Below, piece after piece: positions 1-7,700 of a stretch of DNA of 64,000 bases. Origin of the DNA: JACVRW01 sp963808545 (GTDB taxonomy: Bacteria; Actinomycetota; Thermoleophilia; Solirubrobacterales; Thermoleophilaceae). Position numbers and translations under genes: made by a program. The DNA lies in NCBI GenBank assembly GCA_963808545.1, contig CAWEGB010000007.1, forward strand, positions 248,001 through 312,000. The letters run 5' to 3'. How positions within the stretch are numbered: the first letter of the stretch is position 1; each line of letters begins with the position of its first letter. Below the pieces are notes generated by a model. It worked only from the letters and a program-made list of their open reading frames with translations, was not told the origin of the DNA and did not search any database.

Positions 1-1175
1 GCCGCCACGCCGGTGACCCGGACCCCGGGAGCCTCGCGTTCCAAGGCTGCCACCAGGCGGTCACGCCGGCGGCGATAGACGAGCCGGGCGCGCCGCACGT
101 GACGGTCGTATGCCCCCGAGGTGAGGAACTCCGCCAGGACGAGCTGGTCGATGGCGCTCGTATGACCGTCCGCGCGCTCCTTGGCCGCCACCACCTCATC
201 CACGAGCTCTGCCGGCAGCGCGAGCCACCCGAGCCGCAGGCCGGGGGCGAGCGTCTTGCTGGCGGTCCCGGCGTAGACCACCTGCTCCGGCGCCAGCGCC
301 TGCATCGCGCCCACCGGCTGGCGGTCGAAGCGAAACTCGCCGTCGTAGTCGTCCTCGACGATCAGCCTCGGACCGGCGGCGGCCCAATCGACAGCCTGGC
401 TGCGCCGCGACGGGGCGAGCGAGGGGCCGAGCGGAAACTGGTGCGCGGGCGTGAGCAGCACCGCATCGGCGTCGCCGAGCTCGTCCACGAGGGCGCCGCC
501 GGCGTCGACACGCAGCGGTTGCGGCGCCAGACCGCGGTGAGTCACCACCTCGCGGTGGCTCGGCTGGCCGTAGCCCTCCAGCGCCATCCGGCGGGCTCCG
601 CGCGCACGAAGCACGTCGCACAGGAGGGCGAGTCCCTGGGTGAAGCCGGAGCAGATCACCAGGCGATCGGCGGCCACGCTCACGCCTCGCCCACGCGCGA
701 GGTACTCGGCGAGCGCGTGCCGTAGCTCCGGCCGCCCGCGCGGATCGGAGTAGCCGAGCGCTTCGAATGGAGCCGACTCGAGTGCGCGCCGCGCCGCCGA
801 CAGCCAGCGCGAGCGGGGAAAGCCGGCCAGGTCCGGGACACCGGGGCGCAGGTCGTGACGCAGCCGGCTGACCCGCTCGTCCTTGCTCGGCGCGGGAGTC
901 TCCACGGGCGCGGTGCGAGCGGCCACCCGGGTGCCCGACCCGCGGCGCGCCACCAGCCAGCCCTCGGCCACGAGCTGGCCATAGGCGTCGGCCACCGTGT
1001 TGCGGGCGACCCCGAGATCCTGCGCCAGAGAGCGCGACGACGGCAGCCGGGTGCCGGAGGGCAGGCGCCCACTGCGGATCGCCTCCCGCAGGGCCTCCTC
1101 GAGGCCTGCCCGCAGGCGCGGGCCGCGGATATCGAGGTGCAGGTCGACTCCCGAATTGGCCCAGGTCTTTGGCAC
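1..1175 (-). CDS. MocR/PdxR-type regulator (GntR HTH + aminotransferase), 3' end outside the window
   Basis: This is a MocR-family transcription factor: a GntR-type winged helix fused to a fold type I aminotransferase domain that senses PLP or an amino compound. Residues about 15-80 form the DNA-binding domain (SSRSLAQDLGVARNTVADAY). The aminotransferase-like part follows, with VEDDYDGEF near residue 285 and the PLP-lysine context GTASKTLAPG near Lys307. About 391 codons are visible and the C-terminal part lies beyond base 1; full-length relatives run to roughly 450-480 residues. The start is the GTG at 1173-1175, because the conserved N-terminus (LDIRGPRLRAGLEEAL) begins just after it. It is divergent from the AhpD-like gene at 1223, and MocR regulators often control the divergent gene. 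Family assignment is secure; effector and target are inferred. Confidence 0.88.
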   Translation of the reverse strand, partial: MPKTWANSGVDLHLDIRGPRLRAGLEEALREAIRSGRLPSGTRLPSSRSLAQDLGVARNTVADAYGQLVAEGWLVARRGSGTRVAARTAPVETPAPSKDERVSRLRHDLRPGVPDLAGFPRSRWLSAARRALESAPFEALGYSDPRGRPELRHALAEYLARGRGVSVAADRLVICSGFTQGLALLCDVLRARGARRMALEGYGQPSHREVVTHRGLAPQPLRVDAGGALVDELGDADAVLLTPAHQFPLGPSLAPSRRSQAVDWAAAGPRLIVEDDYDGEFRFDRQPVGAMQALAPEQVVYAGTASKTLAPGLRLGWLALPAELVDEVVAAKERADGHTSAIDQLVLAEFLTSGAYDRHVRRARLVYRRRRDRLVAALEREAPGVRVTGVA

Positions 1176-1186
1176 GCGATTGGACC

Positions 1187-1215
1187 TTAGCGCTGGGCCA
1201 TGTCGCGACTACGGT
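1187..1215 (+). promoter_or_regulatory. Candidate leaderless promoter for the AhpD-like gene
   Basis: TTAGCG (1187-1192) and TACGGT (1210-1215) are separated by exactly 17 bases. The -10-like box lies 7 bases before the ATG at 1223, so the transcript would start at or near the start codon. There is no Shine-Dalgarno sequence. The whole divergent gap is only 47 bases, so a MocR site must overlap this promoter. Confidence 0.35.
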
Positions 1216-1222
1216 TGCCTCC

Positions 1223-1726
1223 ATGAACACCTCTACCGACACCACACGGGCCGGTGAGCCGGTCCCCGTGAGGCTGGATTTCGACGCCGAGGCGGGCGGG
1301 TTCGCCCGAGCCATGGCGCAGCTCGACAAGGCTGCCACCAGGGAGCTCGACAGCGTTGACTTCGACCAGCGGCTCCGGGAGCTCGTCCGCATCCGCGCGT
1401 CGCAGATCAACGGCTGCGCCTACTGCATCGACATGCACACCAAGGACGCCCGCGCGATCGGCGAGTCGGAGCAGCGTCTCTACGGCCTTGCCGCCTGGCG
1501 CGAAACGCCCTACTTCAGCGAGCGCGAGCGCGCGGCGCTGGCCTTCACCGAGGCGGTGACCCTCGTGGCCGACGATCACGTGCCGACGGAGGCCTACGAC
1601 GCGGTGGCCGAGCGCTTCAGCGACGCCGAGGTGGCGGCGCTGGTGAGCATGATCGTTACGGTCAACGCCTGGAACGCGCTCTCGGTCAGCACCCGTGCGT
1701 GGGCGCCGGGCTCCTACGAGGCGTGA
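1223..1726 (+). CDS. Carboxymuconolactone decarboxylase / AhpD-like family protein
   Basis: A 167-residue all-helical AhpD-fold protein. The redox-type motif CAYCIDMH, a CxxCxxxH signature, sits at residues 65-72 and is the hallmark of the peroxidase-like branch of this family, which acts as an alkylhydroperoxidase or peroxidase-coupled thiol reductant. I chose ATG 1223 over an in-frame ATG at 1169 because the upstream one would read into the divergent regulator and its promoter. It is probably co-transcribed with the SnoaL-like gene that starts 5 bases after its stop, and probably controlled by the divergent MocR protein. The exact substrate is unknown. Confidence 0.85.
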   Translation: MNTSTDTTRAGEPVPVRLDFDAEAGGFARAMAQLDKAATRELDSVDFDQRLRELVRIRASQINGCAYCIDMHTKDARAIGESEQRLYGLAAWRETPYFSERERAALAFTEAVTLVADDHVPTEAYDAVAERFSDAEVAALVSMIVTVNAWNALSVSTRAWAPGSYEA

Positions 1727-1731
1727 GGGCG

Positions 1732-2079
1732 ATGGCCTCGACCGCCGATCCGCTCAGCCTGGCCGAGACCTACTTCAGCTCTTGGAACGCCGGCGACTTC
1801 GACACCCTGCGATCCGTGCTGGCCGACCACGCGACCTTCCGGGGCCCGCTCGGCAGCGCCGACGACGGCGACGGCTGCGTCCAGGGCCTGCGCATGATGT
1901 CTGAGATCGTGACCGACATCGTGGTGCGCAAGCGCTTCGTGGACGGACCCGACGTGCTCACCTGGTTCGACCTGCACACCACCGAGGCACCGCCCTTCCC
2001 GGTGGCCAACTGGAGCCACGTCGAGGACGGCAAGATCGCCAGGATCCAGGTGACCTTCGACGCGCGGGCGCTCGCCTAG
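1732..2079 (+). CDS. SnoaL-like / NTF2-fold small protein
   Basis: A 115-residue protein with the NTF2-like cone fold pattern: an N-terminal helix (AETYFSSWNAGDFDTLRSVL), the ADHATFRGPLG strand, and C-terminal strands ending HVEDGKIARIQVTFD. The family covers polyketide cyclases, isomerases and many uncharacterised ligand-binding proteins, so only the fold is assigned. ATG 1732 is used; an in-frame GTG at 1723 overlaps the upstream stop (GTGA) and is a real alternative. It follows the AhpD-like gene in the same unit. Its stop codon lies inside a CTAG shared with the convergent gene on the other strand. Confidence 0.75.
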   Translation: MASTADPLSLAETYFSSWNAGDFDTLRSVLADHATFRGPLGSADDGDGCVQGLRMMSEIVTDIVVRKRFVDGPDVLTWFDLHTTEAPPFPVANWSHVEDGKIARIQVTFDARALA

Positions 2080-2801
2080 CCAGCCTCCGCAGCGGCGGCG
2101 ACGGTCTGGGCCACCTGGGCGGCGTTGCCGGGCGCCGGACCGCCGTCGCGGGCGATCAGTGTGTCCTCGAGGCCGACGCGCACGTCGGCGCCCGCAGCCA
2201 GCCCGGCGTCGACGACGGCCCAGTTGGCGCGGGCGTCGCCGTGCCACAGGCGCGGCCTGTCCAGCACTGCGACGCGCTCGCCGATCGCTCGGGCGAGGGC
2301 GACGGCCGAGTCGTCGTCGTGCTCGTAGATGACCTCGACCAGGACGCGGTGCACGGCGGTCGCCCACGGGGCGGCCAGCAGCGCGTCGGCGTCGTCGAGC
2401 GTGAAGATGCCGGCCTCGATCCCGATGCCCTGCTCCAGGAGCGCGCTGCCGAGCTCGACCGAGCCGTCTTCGGCCAGGTTCAGCGACACGACGTCGGGAG
2501 GGCTCGTCCAGGCTCGGATGGCCTCGACTCGATCCACAGCGCCGCCGAGATCGATGTCCTCGGCGGTCGAACAGGAGATCTCGAGGCCGGGCGCTGCCGC
2601 GTGGATCGCCGCCACCACGGCATCGTGGCTCTCGGCGGCGAGCGACTCGGTGCCATCAGCGGGTCGGCGCGGGTGGAGATGGACCGACCCGGCGCCAGAC
2701 CGCCGGCAGGCCACCGCATCGGCCACCAGCTGCTCCAGCGTCACCGGAACCTCCGGGTGATCATCACGGCCGTAACCGCCATTGAGGGCGCACTGGATCA
2801 T
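2076..2801 (-). CDS. Beta-keto acid cleavage enzyme (BKACE, DUF849 family)
   Basis: A 241-residue protein of the BKACE family, TIM-barrel enzymes that cleave a beta-keto acid with acetyl-CoA into acetoacetate and a CoA ester. Visible signatures are the N-terminal IQCALNGG strand, the metal-binding VHLHPR motif and EVIYEHDDDSAVALAR late in the barrel. It is shorter than many relatives (about 270-310 residues), and glycine-rich segments near the C-terminus are reduced, so substrate range cannot be predicted. The ATG at 2799-2801 overlaps the arsC stop by four bases (ATGA), which indicates translational coupling. No metabolic partner for a BKACE is visible nearby. Confidence 0.8.
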   Translation of the reverse strand: MIQCALNGGYGRDDHPEVPVTLEQLVADAVACRRSGAGSVHLHPRRPADGTESLAAESHDAVVAAIHAAAPGLEISCSTAEDIDLGGAVDRVEAIRAWTSPPDVVSLNLAEDGSVELGSALLEQGIGIEAGIFTLDDADALLAAPWATAVHRVLVEVIYEHDDDSAVALARAIGERVAVLDRPRLWHGDARANWAVVDAGLAAGADVRVGLEDTLIARDGGPAPGNAAQVAQTVAAAAEAG

Positions 2802-3193
2802 CGGGCGTCGAGCTCGGTCACCAGTGCGTCGACCAGGCCGGCGATCTCGTCGCGCGTGGCGCGCACGTCCTCGAGGGCGCGGCCCTTCGGGTCCGGGAGA
2901 TCCCAGTCGAGATAGCGCTTGCCCGGCACGAATGGACACTCGTCGCCGCAGCCCATGGTCACGACGATATCGGCGGCCTCAGCGAGCTCGCCGGTAAGCC
3001 GCCGGGGGCGGCGGCCGGCGAGATCGATGCCGAGCTCGCGCATCACCGTCACGACCTCGGGATGGACTTGCTCGCCAGGCGCGGTGCCGGCGGACGCCGC
3101 CACGTGGCGACCCGCCGCCGCTCGCTCGAACAGGGCCTGGCTCATCTGCGAGCGACCGGCGTTGTGGAGGCAGACGAACAGGACACGGGCCAC
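2798..3193 (-). CDS. arsC: Arsenate reductase, thioredoxin-coupled LMW-phosphatase type
   Basis: A 131-residue ArsC of the low-molecular-weight tyrosine phosphatase fold, which reduces arsenate to arsenite. The P-loop CLHNAGRS begins at Cys8, the redox pair Cys82 and Cys86 lies in MGCGDECPF, and the catalytic-acid region WDLPDP is near residue 97. All three cysteines expected for the thioredoxin-linked class are present. GTG 3193 is the start, because the conserved strand VARVLFVC begins there. No arsenite pump is visible in the window; its operon partner is the BKACE gene. A clear promoter lies just upstream and implies a leaderless transcript. Confidence 0.9.
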   Translation of the reverse strand: MARVLFVCLHNAGRSQMSQALFERAAAGRHVAASAGTAPGEQVHPEVVTVMRELGIDLAGRRPRRLTGELAEAADIVVTMGCGDECPFVPGKRYLDWDLPDPKGRALEDVRATRDEIAGLVDALVTELDAR

Positions 3194-3200
3194 GCCGATG

Positions 3201-3240
3201 AGCGTATACATTGACAAATATCACTGCAATGACCTAGCGT
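3201..3240. promoter_or_regulatory. Back-to-back promoters between arsC and the RibD-like remnant
   Basis: On the minus strand, TTGCAG (3229-3224) and TACGCT (3206-3201) have a 17-base spacer, and the -10 box ends 7 bases before the arsC GTG. On the plus strand, a consensus TTGACA (3211-3216) and TAGCGT (3235-3240) are 18 bases apart and point at the decayed reductase. An inverted repeat, CATTG (3209-3213) with CAATG (3227-3231), sits over both promoters and could bind a repressor. This is the most AT-rich stretch in its neighbourhood. Confidence 0.5.
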
Positions 3241-3483
3241 TGAGGATCGATGAGGCTCGGGCCGTCGCCGGCGACAAGAAGGTGTCCGTCTGCGCCGCCG
3301 ACGTCGCGCAGCAGTACCTCGAGGCCGGACTGCTCGACGAGATCCAGGTCAGCGTCGTGCCGATTCCTGCTCGGCGACGGTGTCCGGCTGTTCGGCGATC
3401 TGAAGGAGCCTGTCGCGCTGGAGCGGACGCGGGTGATCGAGTCCCCGGGCGTGACGCACCTCGACTTCCGGGTGCTGAAATAG
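3241..3483 (+). pseudogene. Truncated, frameshifted RibD C-terminal / dihydrofolate-reductase-like gene
   Basis: Only the C-terminal half of a RibD_C-type reductase remains. One frame reads ARAVAGDKKVSVCAADVAQQ and then LEAGLLDEIQVSVVPI. The next frame continues with LLGDGVRLFGDL through FRVLK and a stop at 3483. The break lies near 3357-3362 and is repaired by removing one base. The whole N-terminal NADPH-binding half is missing: homology begins right after a promoter-like sequence. An intact relative is at 5573-6121. I call it a pseudogene; a short start at 3250 would encode only a shifted, meaningless N-terminus. Confidence 0.8.
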
Positions 3484-3511
3484 GCGGTTGGGCCGCAGGT
3501 ACACTTCTGCG

Positions 3512-5119
3512 GTGGCGCGCCCCTTCAGCCCCGTCCTGTCAGATGCTCAGCTGGCGGTCCTCGCTGAGCTCGGTGAGGAGCGCACCGCCGAGGTCGGCGA
3601 CTTCCTCTTTCGCGTCGGGGACAAGCGCTATCCGTTCATGGCCATCCTCGAAGGGGAGGCGGCCATTCAGGACGCGTCCGGAGCGGAGGTCGTGCGCCAC
3701 GGAGCGTCCGGATTCGTGGGTGAGATGAACCTGCTGTCGGGGCAGACGGTGTTCCTCAACGCGGTGGTCACGAAGCCCATGCGCTACATCGCCGTCGACC
3801 GCGACGTCCTGAAACCGCTGCTGTTCGAAAACGCATCACTCGCCGATCTGCTGCTGTCGACCTTCATGAGCCGGCGCGAGCTGCTGCAGCAGCGTCAGGG
3901 CGTGGGCGTGGAGATCGTCGGCCCGGCCTCCTCGGCACAGACACGGGGGATGGTGGAGTGGGCCCGGCGCAACCGGCTGCCGCACAACTGGCGCGATCCC
4001 GAGCACTCCGACGACCCGGAGATCACCGCTCTCGTCGACGGCCTCGAGCCCGATCAGCTGCCGCTGGTGCGCCTCCCGGGCGGGGACGATCTGCTCAATC
4101 CATCGAACGGAGAGCTCTCGCGGGCGCTCGGCATCGGCCTGGAGCTGCAGCCGCGCGAGGAGGTCGATCTCCTGGTCATAGGGGGCGGCCCGGCGGGTCT
4201 CGGTGCGGCGGTCTACGGTGCCTCCGAGGGCCTCGACACGCTCGTGGTCGAGAGCACCGCGCTCGGCGGCCAGGCCGGCGCGTCACGACGGATCGAGAAC
4301 TATCTCGGCTTCCCGGCCGGCATCACCGGCAACGAGCTCACCAGCCGAGCCGTCACGCAAGCGCGCAAGTTCAACACGCGGACCGCCACGCCGTACCGCG
4401 CCCTCGCGCTCGAGCCCGGCGCCGAGCGTCACGTGGTGAAGCTCGAGAGCGACCGCGAGGTCTCGGCCCGCGCCGTTGTCCTGGCCACCGGCGCCGAATA
4501 CCGCCGGCTGCCGGTGGCGGGACTCGAGGAGTACGAGGGCCTCAGCATCTTCTATGCCGCCGGGCCGCCGGAGGCGCAGCGCTGCAGCGCCACCCGAGTG
4601 GGAGTGGTGGGCGGCGGCAACTCGGCCGGCCAGGCCGCTGTCTGGCTGGCCCGCGGCGGAGCGCTCGTGACCTTGCTCCACCGCCGGGCCGACATACGCG
4701 AGACGATGTCCGACTATCTGATCGGCGAGCTCGACCGGCACGGCGTGTCGGTGCGCGACCGCAGCGAGATCGCCGAGCTGCACGGTTCCGGCGGAGAGCT
4801 CGAGGCGGTCACACTGGCCGACGGCGAACGCCTGCCGCTCGCCTTCCTCTTTCTCTTCCTGGGCGCGGCGCCGTGCACGGACTGGCTGGGCGACACGGTC
4901 GCGCGCGACGCCCACGGCTTCATTCTCACCGGGTCCGAGGCGGGCGCAGAGGGATTGCTCGAGACGAATGTCCCGGGCATCTACGCCGCGGGCGACGTGC
5001 GCTCCGGCTCGGTCAAGCGCTGCGCCACGGCGGTCGGCGAAGGCGCGATGGTGGTGCGCTTCGTGCACGAGCGCATCGCGGGCGCCTCGGACGCGCCGCC
5101 GGTTCCCGCCACCAGCTGA
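3512..5119 (+). CDS. Cyclic-nucleotide-binding domain fused to thioredoxin-reductase-like flavoprotein
   Basis: A 535-residue three-part protein. Residues about 7-125 are a cNMP-binding/CRP-like sensor domain, residues 130-205 look like a degenerate thioredoxin-like segment, and residues 218-535 are a thioredoxin reductase fold. The FAD motif is GGGPAGLGAA (near 224), the NADPH motif VVGGGNSAGQAA, and the second FAD motif GIYAAGDVR. The active-site CxxC of true thioredoxin reductases is absent: the position reads FYAAGPPEAQ. It therefore cannot run the normal disulfide relay and more likely acts as a regulated NADPH flavoprotein. GTG 3512 is preferred over an in-frame TTG at 3488 because TACACT (3500-3505) lies six bases before it. 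Confidence 0.85.
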   Translation: MARPFSPVLSDAQLAVLAELGEERTAEVGDFLFRVGDKRYPFMAILEGEAAIQDASGAEVVRHGASGFVGEMNLLSGQTVFLNAVVTKPMRYIAVDRDVLKPLLFENASLADLLLSTFMSRRELLQQRQGVGVEIVGPASSAQTRGMVEWARRNRLPHNWRDPEHSDDPEITALVDGLEPDQLPLVRLPGGDDLLNPSNGELSRALGIGLELQPREEVDLLVIGGGPAGLGAAVYGASEGLDTLVVESTALGGQAGASRRIENYLGFPAGITGNELTSRAVTQARKFNTRTATPYRALALEPGAERHVVKLESDREVSARAVVLATGAEYRRLPVAGLEEYEGLSIFYAAGPPEAQRCSATRVGVVGGGNSAGQAAVWLARGGALVTLLHRRADIRETMSDYLIGELDRHGVSVRDRSEIAELHGSGGELEAVTLADGERLPLAFLFLFLGAAPCTDWLGDTVARDAHGFILTGSEAGAEGLLETNVPGIYAAGDVRSGSVKRCATAVGEGAMVVRFVHERIAGASDAPPVPATS

Positions 5120-5205
5120 GCCGCTGGGCGTCCAAACGGCGGCTGCTCGGCCCGCAGAGCGATGAGTCCGTTTCGAATGCCGCCTGTTCCTGGTGTTGCG
5201 AGCCC

Positions 5206-5469
5206 TCAAGTCTGAGGGGTCGACCCCGGCCGCTTCTCGTTGACCACCTCCAGATCGACCACGCGCAGGCGCTTGACCTCCAGATCGTCGATCGACAGTC
5301 GAGCGATGGCCGCGCGCCCGATCGAGAGTCGAGCGATGGCCAGCGCGCCGATGGCCACCGCGCCGAGCGCCGTGGCTCCAACCGCCAGTGCGGCGACGGC
5401 AGTCGGGGCGCGCAGCGATGGACCGTGCGCCTCCACGGCGGGCGCCCTTCGTTCTGTGCTCCTGAGCAT
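5206..5469 (-). CDS. Small repetitive hydrophobic protein, function unknown
   Basis: An 87-residue protein with a short charged N-terminus, then a Gly/Ala/Ile-rich repeated stretch (VGATALGAVAIGALAIARLS, with AIARLSI occurring twice), then a charged strand-like tail (DDLEVKRLRVVDLEVV). The periodic I-G-x-A-I pattern resembles a small beta-helical stack or a membrane-associated segment. The DNA carries the matching near-identical repeat (TCGAGCGATGGCC at about 5295 and 5328). A good Shine-Dalgarno sequence (AAAGGA) lies 6 bases before ATG 5469, so translation is likely. I do not recognise a named family. Confidence 0.6.
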   Translation of the reverse strand: MLRSTERRAPAVEAHGPSLRAPTAVAALAVGATALGAVAIGALAIARLSIGRAAIARLSIDDLEVKRLRVVDLEVVNEKRPGSTPQT

Positions 5470-5572
5470 GGTGTCCTTTCTGTAGTCGAGACTGGACGAA
5501 GTGCGCTGTCGATTATCCGCGTGCCCATTCGACGTCCGGGTAGACCATCCGAACCACGACAAGGAGACCGAA

Positions 5573-6121
5573 GTGGGAGCCATCCACGTACACGAGTTCA
5601 TGAGTCTCGACGGAGTTATCGACGCGCCGACGTGGACGTTCGACTACGGCTTCGATCCGCAGATGGGCGAGGCCATCGGCGCGGTCACCGAGCGTTGCCA
5701 TGGGATCCTTCTCGGCCGCACGACCTACGAGATGTTCGAGCCGTCGTGGTCGACACGAACGGTGGAGGACGACCCAGGGGCTCCGTTCTTCAACGACACC
5801 CCCAAGTACGTCGTATCCGCGACGCTCACCGAGGCGACCTGGAGGAACTCGCAGATCGTCGGGCCCTACGACCCCGACAAGATTCGCAGCCTCAAGAGCG
5901 AGGTCGAAGGCGACCTCTACGTGAGCGGCAGCGGCACGCTGGTGCGAGCGATGCTCGCGGACGGCCTCGTCGACGAGCTGCATCTGATCGTCTTCCCGCT
6001 GACCCTGGGATCCGGTCCCCGGCTCTTCCCCGACGGCGCCCCGCCCGGAAAGCACTCGCTCGCCGCGTGCGAGTCGTACGAGAACGGTGTCGTCTACCTG
6101 GCCTACCGGCCCGCCGCGTGA
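5573..6121 (+). CDS. Dihydrofolate reductase family protein (RibD C-terminal domain)
   Basis: A 182-residue RibD_C/DHFR-fold NADPH reductase. The N-terminal HEFMSLDGVIDAP is the family signature, LLGRTTYEMF follows, and a DLYVSGSGTLVRAML segment binds the cofactor. DGLVDELHLIVFPLTLGSGP and LFPDG finish the domain. These stand-alone proteins are NADPH-dependent reductases of unknown substrate and are not folate enzymes by default. GTG 5573 is chosen because AAGGAG (5561-5566) sits six bases upstream and homology starts at once. It is divergent from the small repetitive protein. The decayed copy at 3241-3483 is a relative. Confidence 0.88.
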   Translation: MGAIHVHEFMSLDGVIDAPTWTFDYGFDPQMGEAIGAVTERCHGILLGRTTYEMFEPSWSTRTVEDDPGAPFFNDTPKYVVSATLTEATWRNSQIVGPYDPDKIRSLKSEVEGDLYVSGSGTLVRAMLADGLVDELHLIVFPLTLGSGPRLFPDGAPPGKHSLAACESYENGVVYLAYRPAA

Positions 6122-6130
6122 CCCGGCGCG

Positions 6131-6920
6131 CTAGGGCAGCTCCACGAACTGGCTCAGGAACTCCCGTGCGTCATCGGTGTCGGTCCGGGTCGTCACGTTC
6201 GTGGCGTAGCAGGGGCCATCCCCGGTACTCGTCACAGAGATGACGATGTTCGTCTCATCCTCGCCGGCGCCGAGGAACTGGGGACCGCCGGAATCGCCGT
6301 AGCAGGTGCCTCCCTCCCCCTTCGCCCGGCGCTGACCGAGGTGCAGCTGCTCAGGGGTGACCGCGATGAAGGTCGAGACCGAGCGCCAACGGTCGCCCGT
6401 GAAGGGGAAGGTCGGGCCGGTGCCCGGAATCACCACCTGCTCCTGCGTCCCGTAGCCGACATTGGTGAACAGCGTGTCACGCAGGGCACCGGAGCCGTCG
6501 AGCTCATCAACTAGGCCCTCGGTCGGCAGCTGCGCCGGTTCGATACCCACAACGGGCTCATCGAGGACGACCACCGAGATGTCGTTCTGGTAGGGCGGCT
6601 TGTAGTCCGGATTCGTCTGGGCGGTGCCGCCGAGCAACGCGTCGGTGTTCTCGATGTCGGTCGGGTCGAAGCTCACGTAGACGCGATCCTCACCAACGGT
6701 GCAGTGGCTCGCGGTGAGGAAGACCGTCGGGGAGATCAACGTACCGGTGCAGATCAAGCTCAAGCCAGCGTCGGTCTCCACCAGAAGCCCCCCGACTGCG
6801 GGGTGGTCATTGCCGTCGAACTCTCCTCCGGTGGTGTTGATTGCGCCCGCGGCGCCGGGGAGGGCCGCGCATGCGATGGCAGTCAGAATGACCCGGGACC
6901 AGGATGCGTCGCTTGAGCAT
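6131..6920 (-). CDS. Secreted trypsin-like serine protease, apparent frameshift in signal peptide
   Basis: A chymotrypsin/trypsin-fold protease with a complete triad: TASHC (His), NDISVVVLD (Asp) and GDSGGP (Ser). About 240 residues form the mature domain, preceded by NTTGGEFDGNDHPAVG. No usable start exists in the protease frame upstream of GTG 6781, which would delete the mature N-terminus. One base away in frame, ATG 6920 opens MLKRRILVP, and the protease frame continues VILTAIACAALPGAAGA. Together these make a textbook signal peptide. Removing one base from the CCCGGG run at 6892-6897 joins them. Either a sequencing slip or a real frameshift mutation is present. Lacks obvious extra domains; likely exported and self-contained. 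Confidence 0.82.
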
Positions 6921-7042
6921 GGGGCGCAGGCTAACGACAGTGGTGCCTCCGCGTCATCCGGCCGCGCCCAGCCGGCCGGCTCTACCCGACAAGCCGCCCA
7001 TCGCTCGACTCAACGAGCCGAACAACAGGCTAGGTCCGACAA

Positions 7043-7507
7043 CTAGCCCTCGGGATTCAGCCGGGCACAGGCGCGCTCGATTTCGCGCTCGCCGGCGGCG
7101 AGGTTCGGCTCATTGAGCCACTCCTCCGTAGTGCCGTCGAACTTCAGGACGCCCTTGAAGAAGAAAGGCAGCTGCCCGCGGATCGAGACGATCACTTGCC
7201 CGTCCGGGGTGATCCGGGTCGAGTCCGAGCCGACGTCCTTGACCCGGAAGCTTCCGAACTCGGAGGTGATGATCCCGGTCAGATTGGTCGTGAAGACTTC
7301 GAGCACCCCGCCGCCTTCGCGCATGCGGATTATTGAGTGGCCCGTCAGGTGGACGGTCGCCTCGACCCCGCACGCCTCGCTGAGGTCCTCGTCGACGAAG
7401 GTCTCGTCGATGTCCTCGCGGACGATGGTGGGCGGGGCGCCAGCCGCGGACGCCGGCACGAGCGCGGCGGCGGCACAAAGCGCCGCGAGAGCCTTGGTCT
7501 TGGTCAT
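7043..7507 (-). CDS. Secreted hypothetical protein
   Basis: A 154-residue protein with a clear Sec signal peptide (KTKALAALCAAAALVPASA, cleavage near AGA). The mature part has a conserved-looking pattern: acidic start, one cysteine near ACGVE, the strand-rich VHLTGHSIIRMREGG, VFTTNLTGIITSEFGSF, a central ITPDGQVIVSIRGQLP, and a C-terminal CARL. The alternating strands suggest an extracytoplasmic beta sandwich. ATG 7507 has GGGAGG twelve bases upstream. I do not recognise a family with a known role. It is isolated, between the protease and the multicopper oxidase, and I see nothing in the 193-base gap that follows it. Confidence 0.75.
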   Translation of the reverse strand: MTKTKALAALCAAAALVPASAAGAPPTIVREDIDETFVDEDLSEACGVEATVHLTGHSIIRMREGGGVLEVFTTNLTGIITSEFGSFRVKDVGSDSTRITPDGQVIVSIRGQLPFFFKGVLKFDGTTEEWLNEPNLAAGEREIERACARLNPEG

Positions 7508-7700
7508 GCGCGCGAGCCTCCCGCAGAAGCCCCGCCTAGTCAAGGGAACAGGCGATGAGCCCGGCCAGACGCGTCGTGGTGCTCTGTCCGGCGGCCCGCC
7601 GTCGATCCGAGTCGCTGACGGCGATGGTGTCGGGCCGAGCCGCCACTGCGGAAGATGCCGGCGCGTGCGTGGCGATCGACGGCTCGCTGAACCTCCGGAT

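Noticed and set aside
3958..6243. A 761-codon open frame on the plus strand overlapping the flavoprotein gene
   Set aside because: It is Arg/Ala/Gly-rich, without conserved blocks, and out of frame with the recognised TrxR-like and RibD-like genes.
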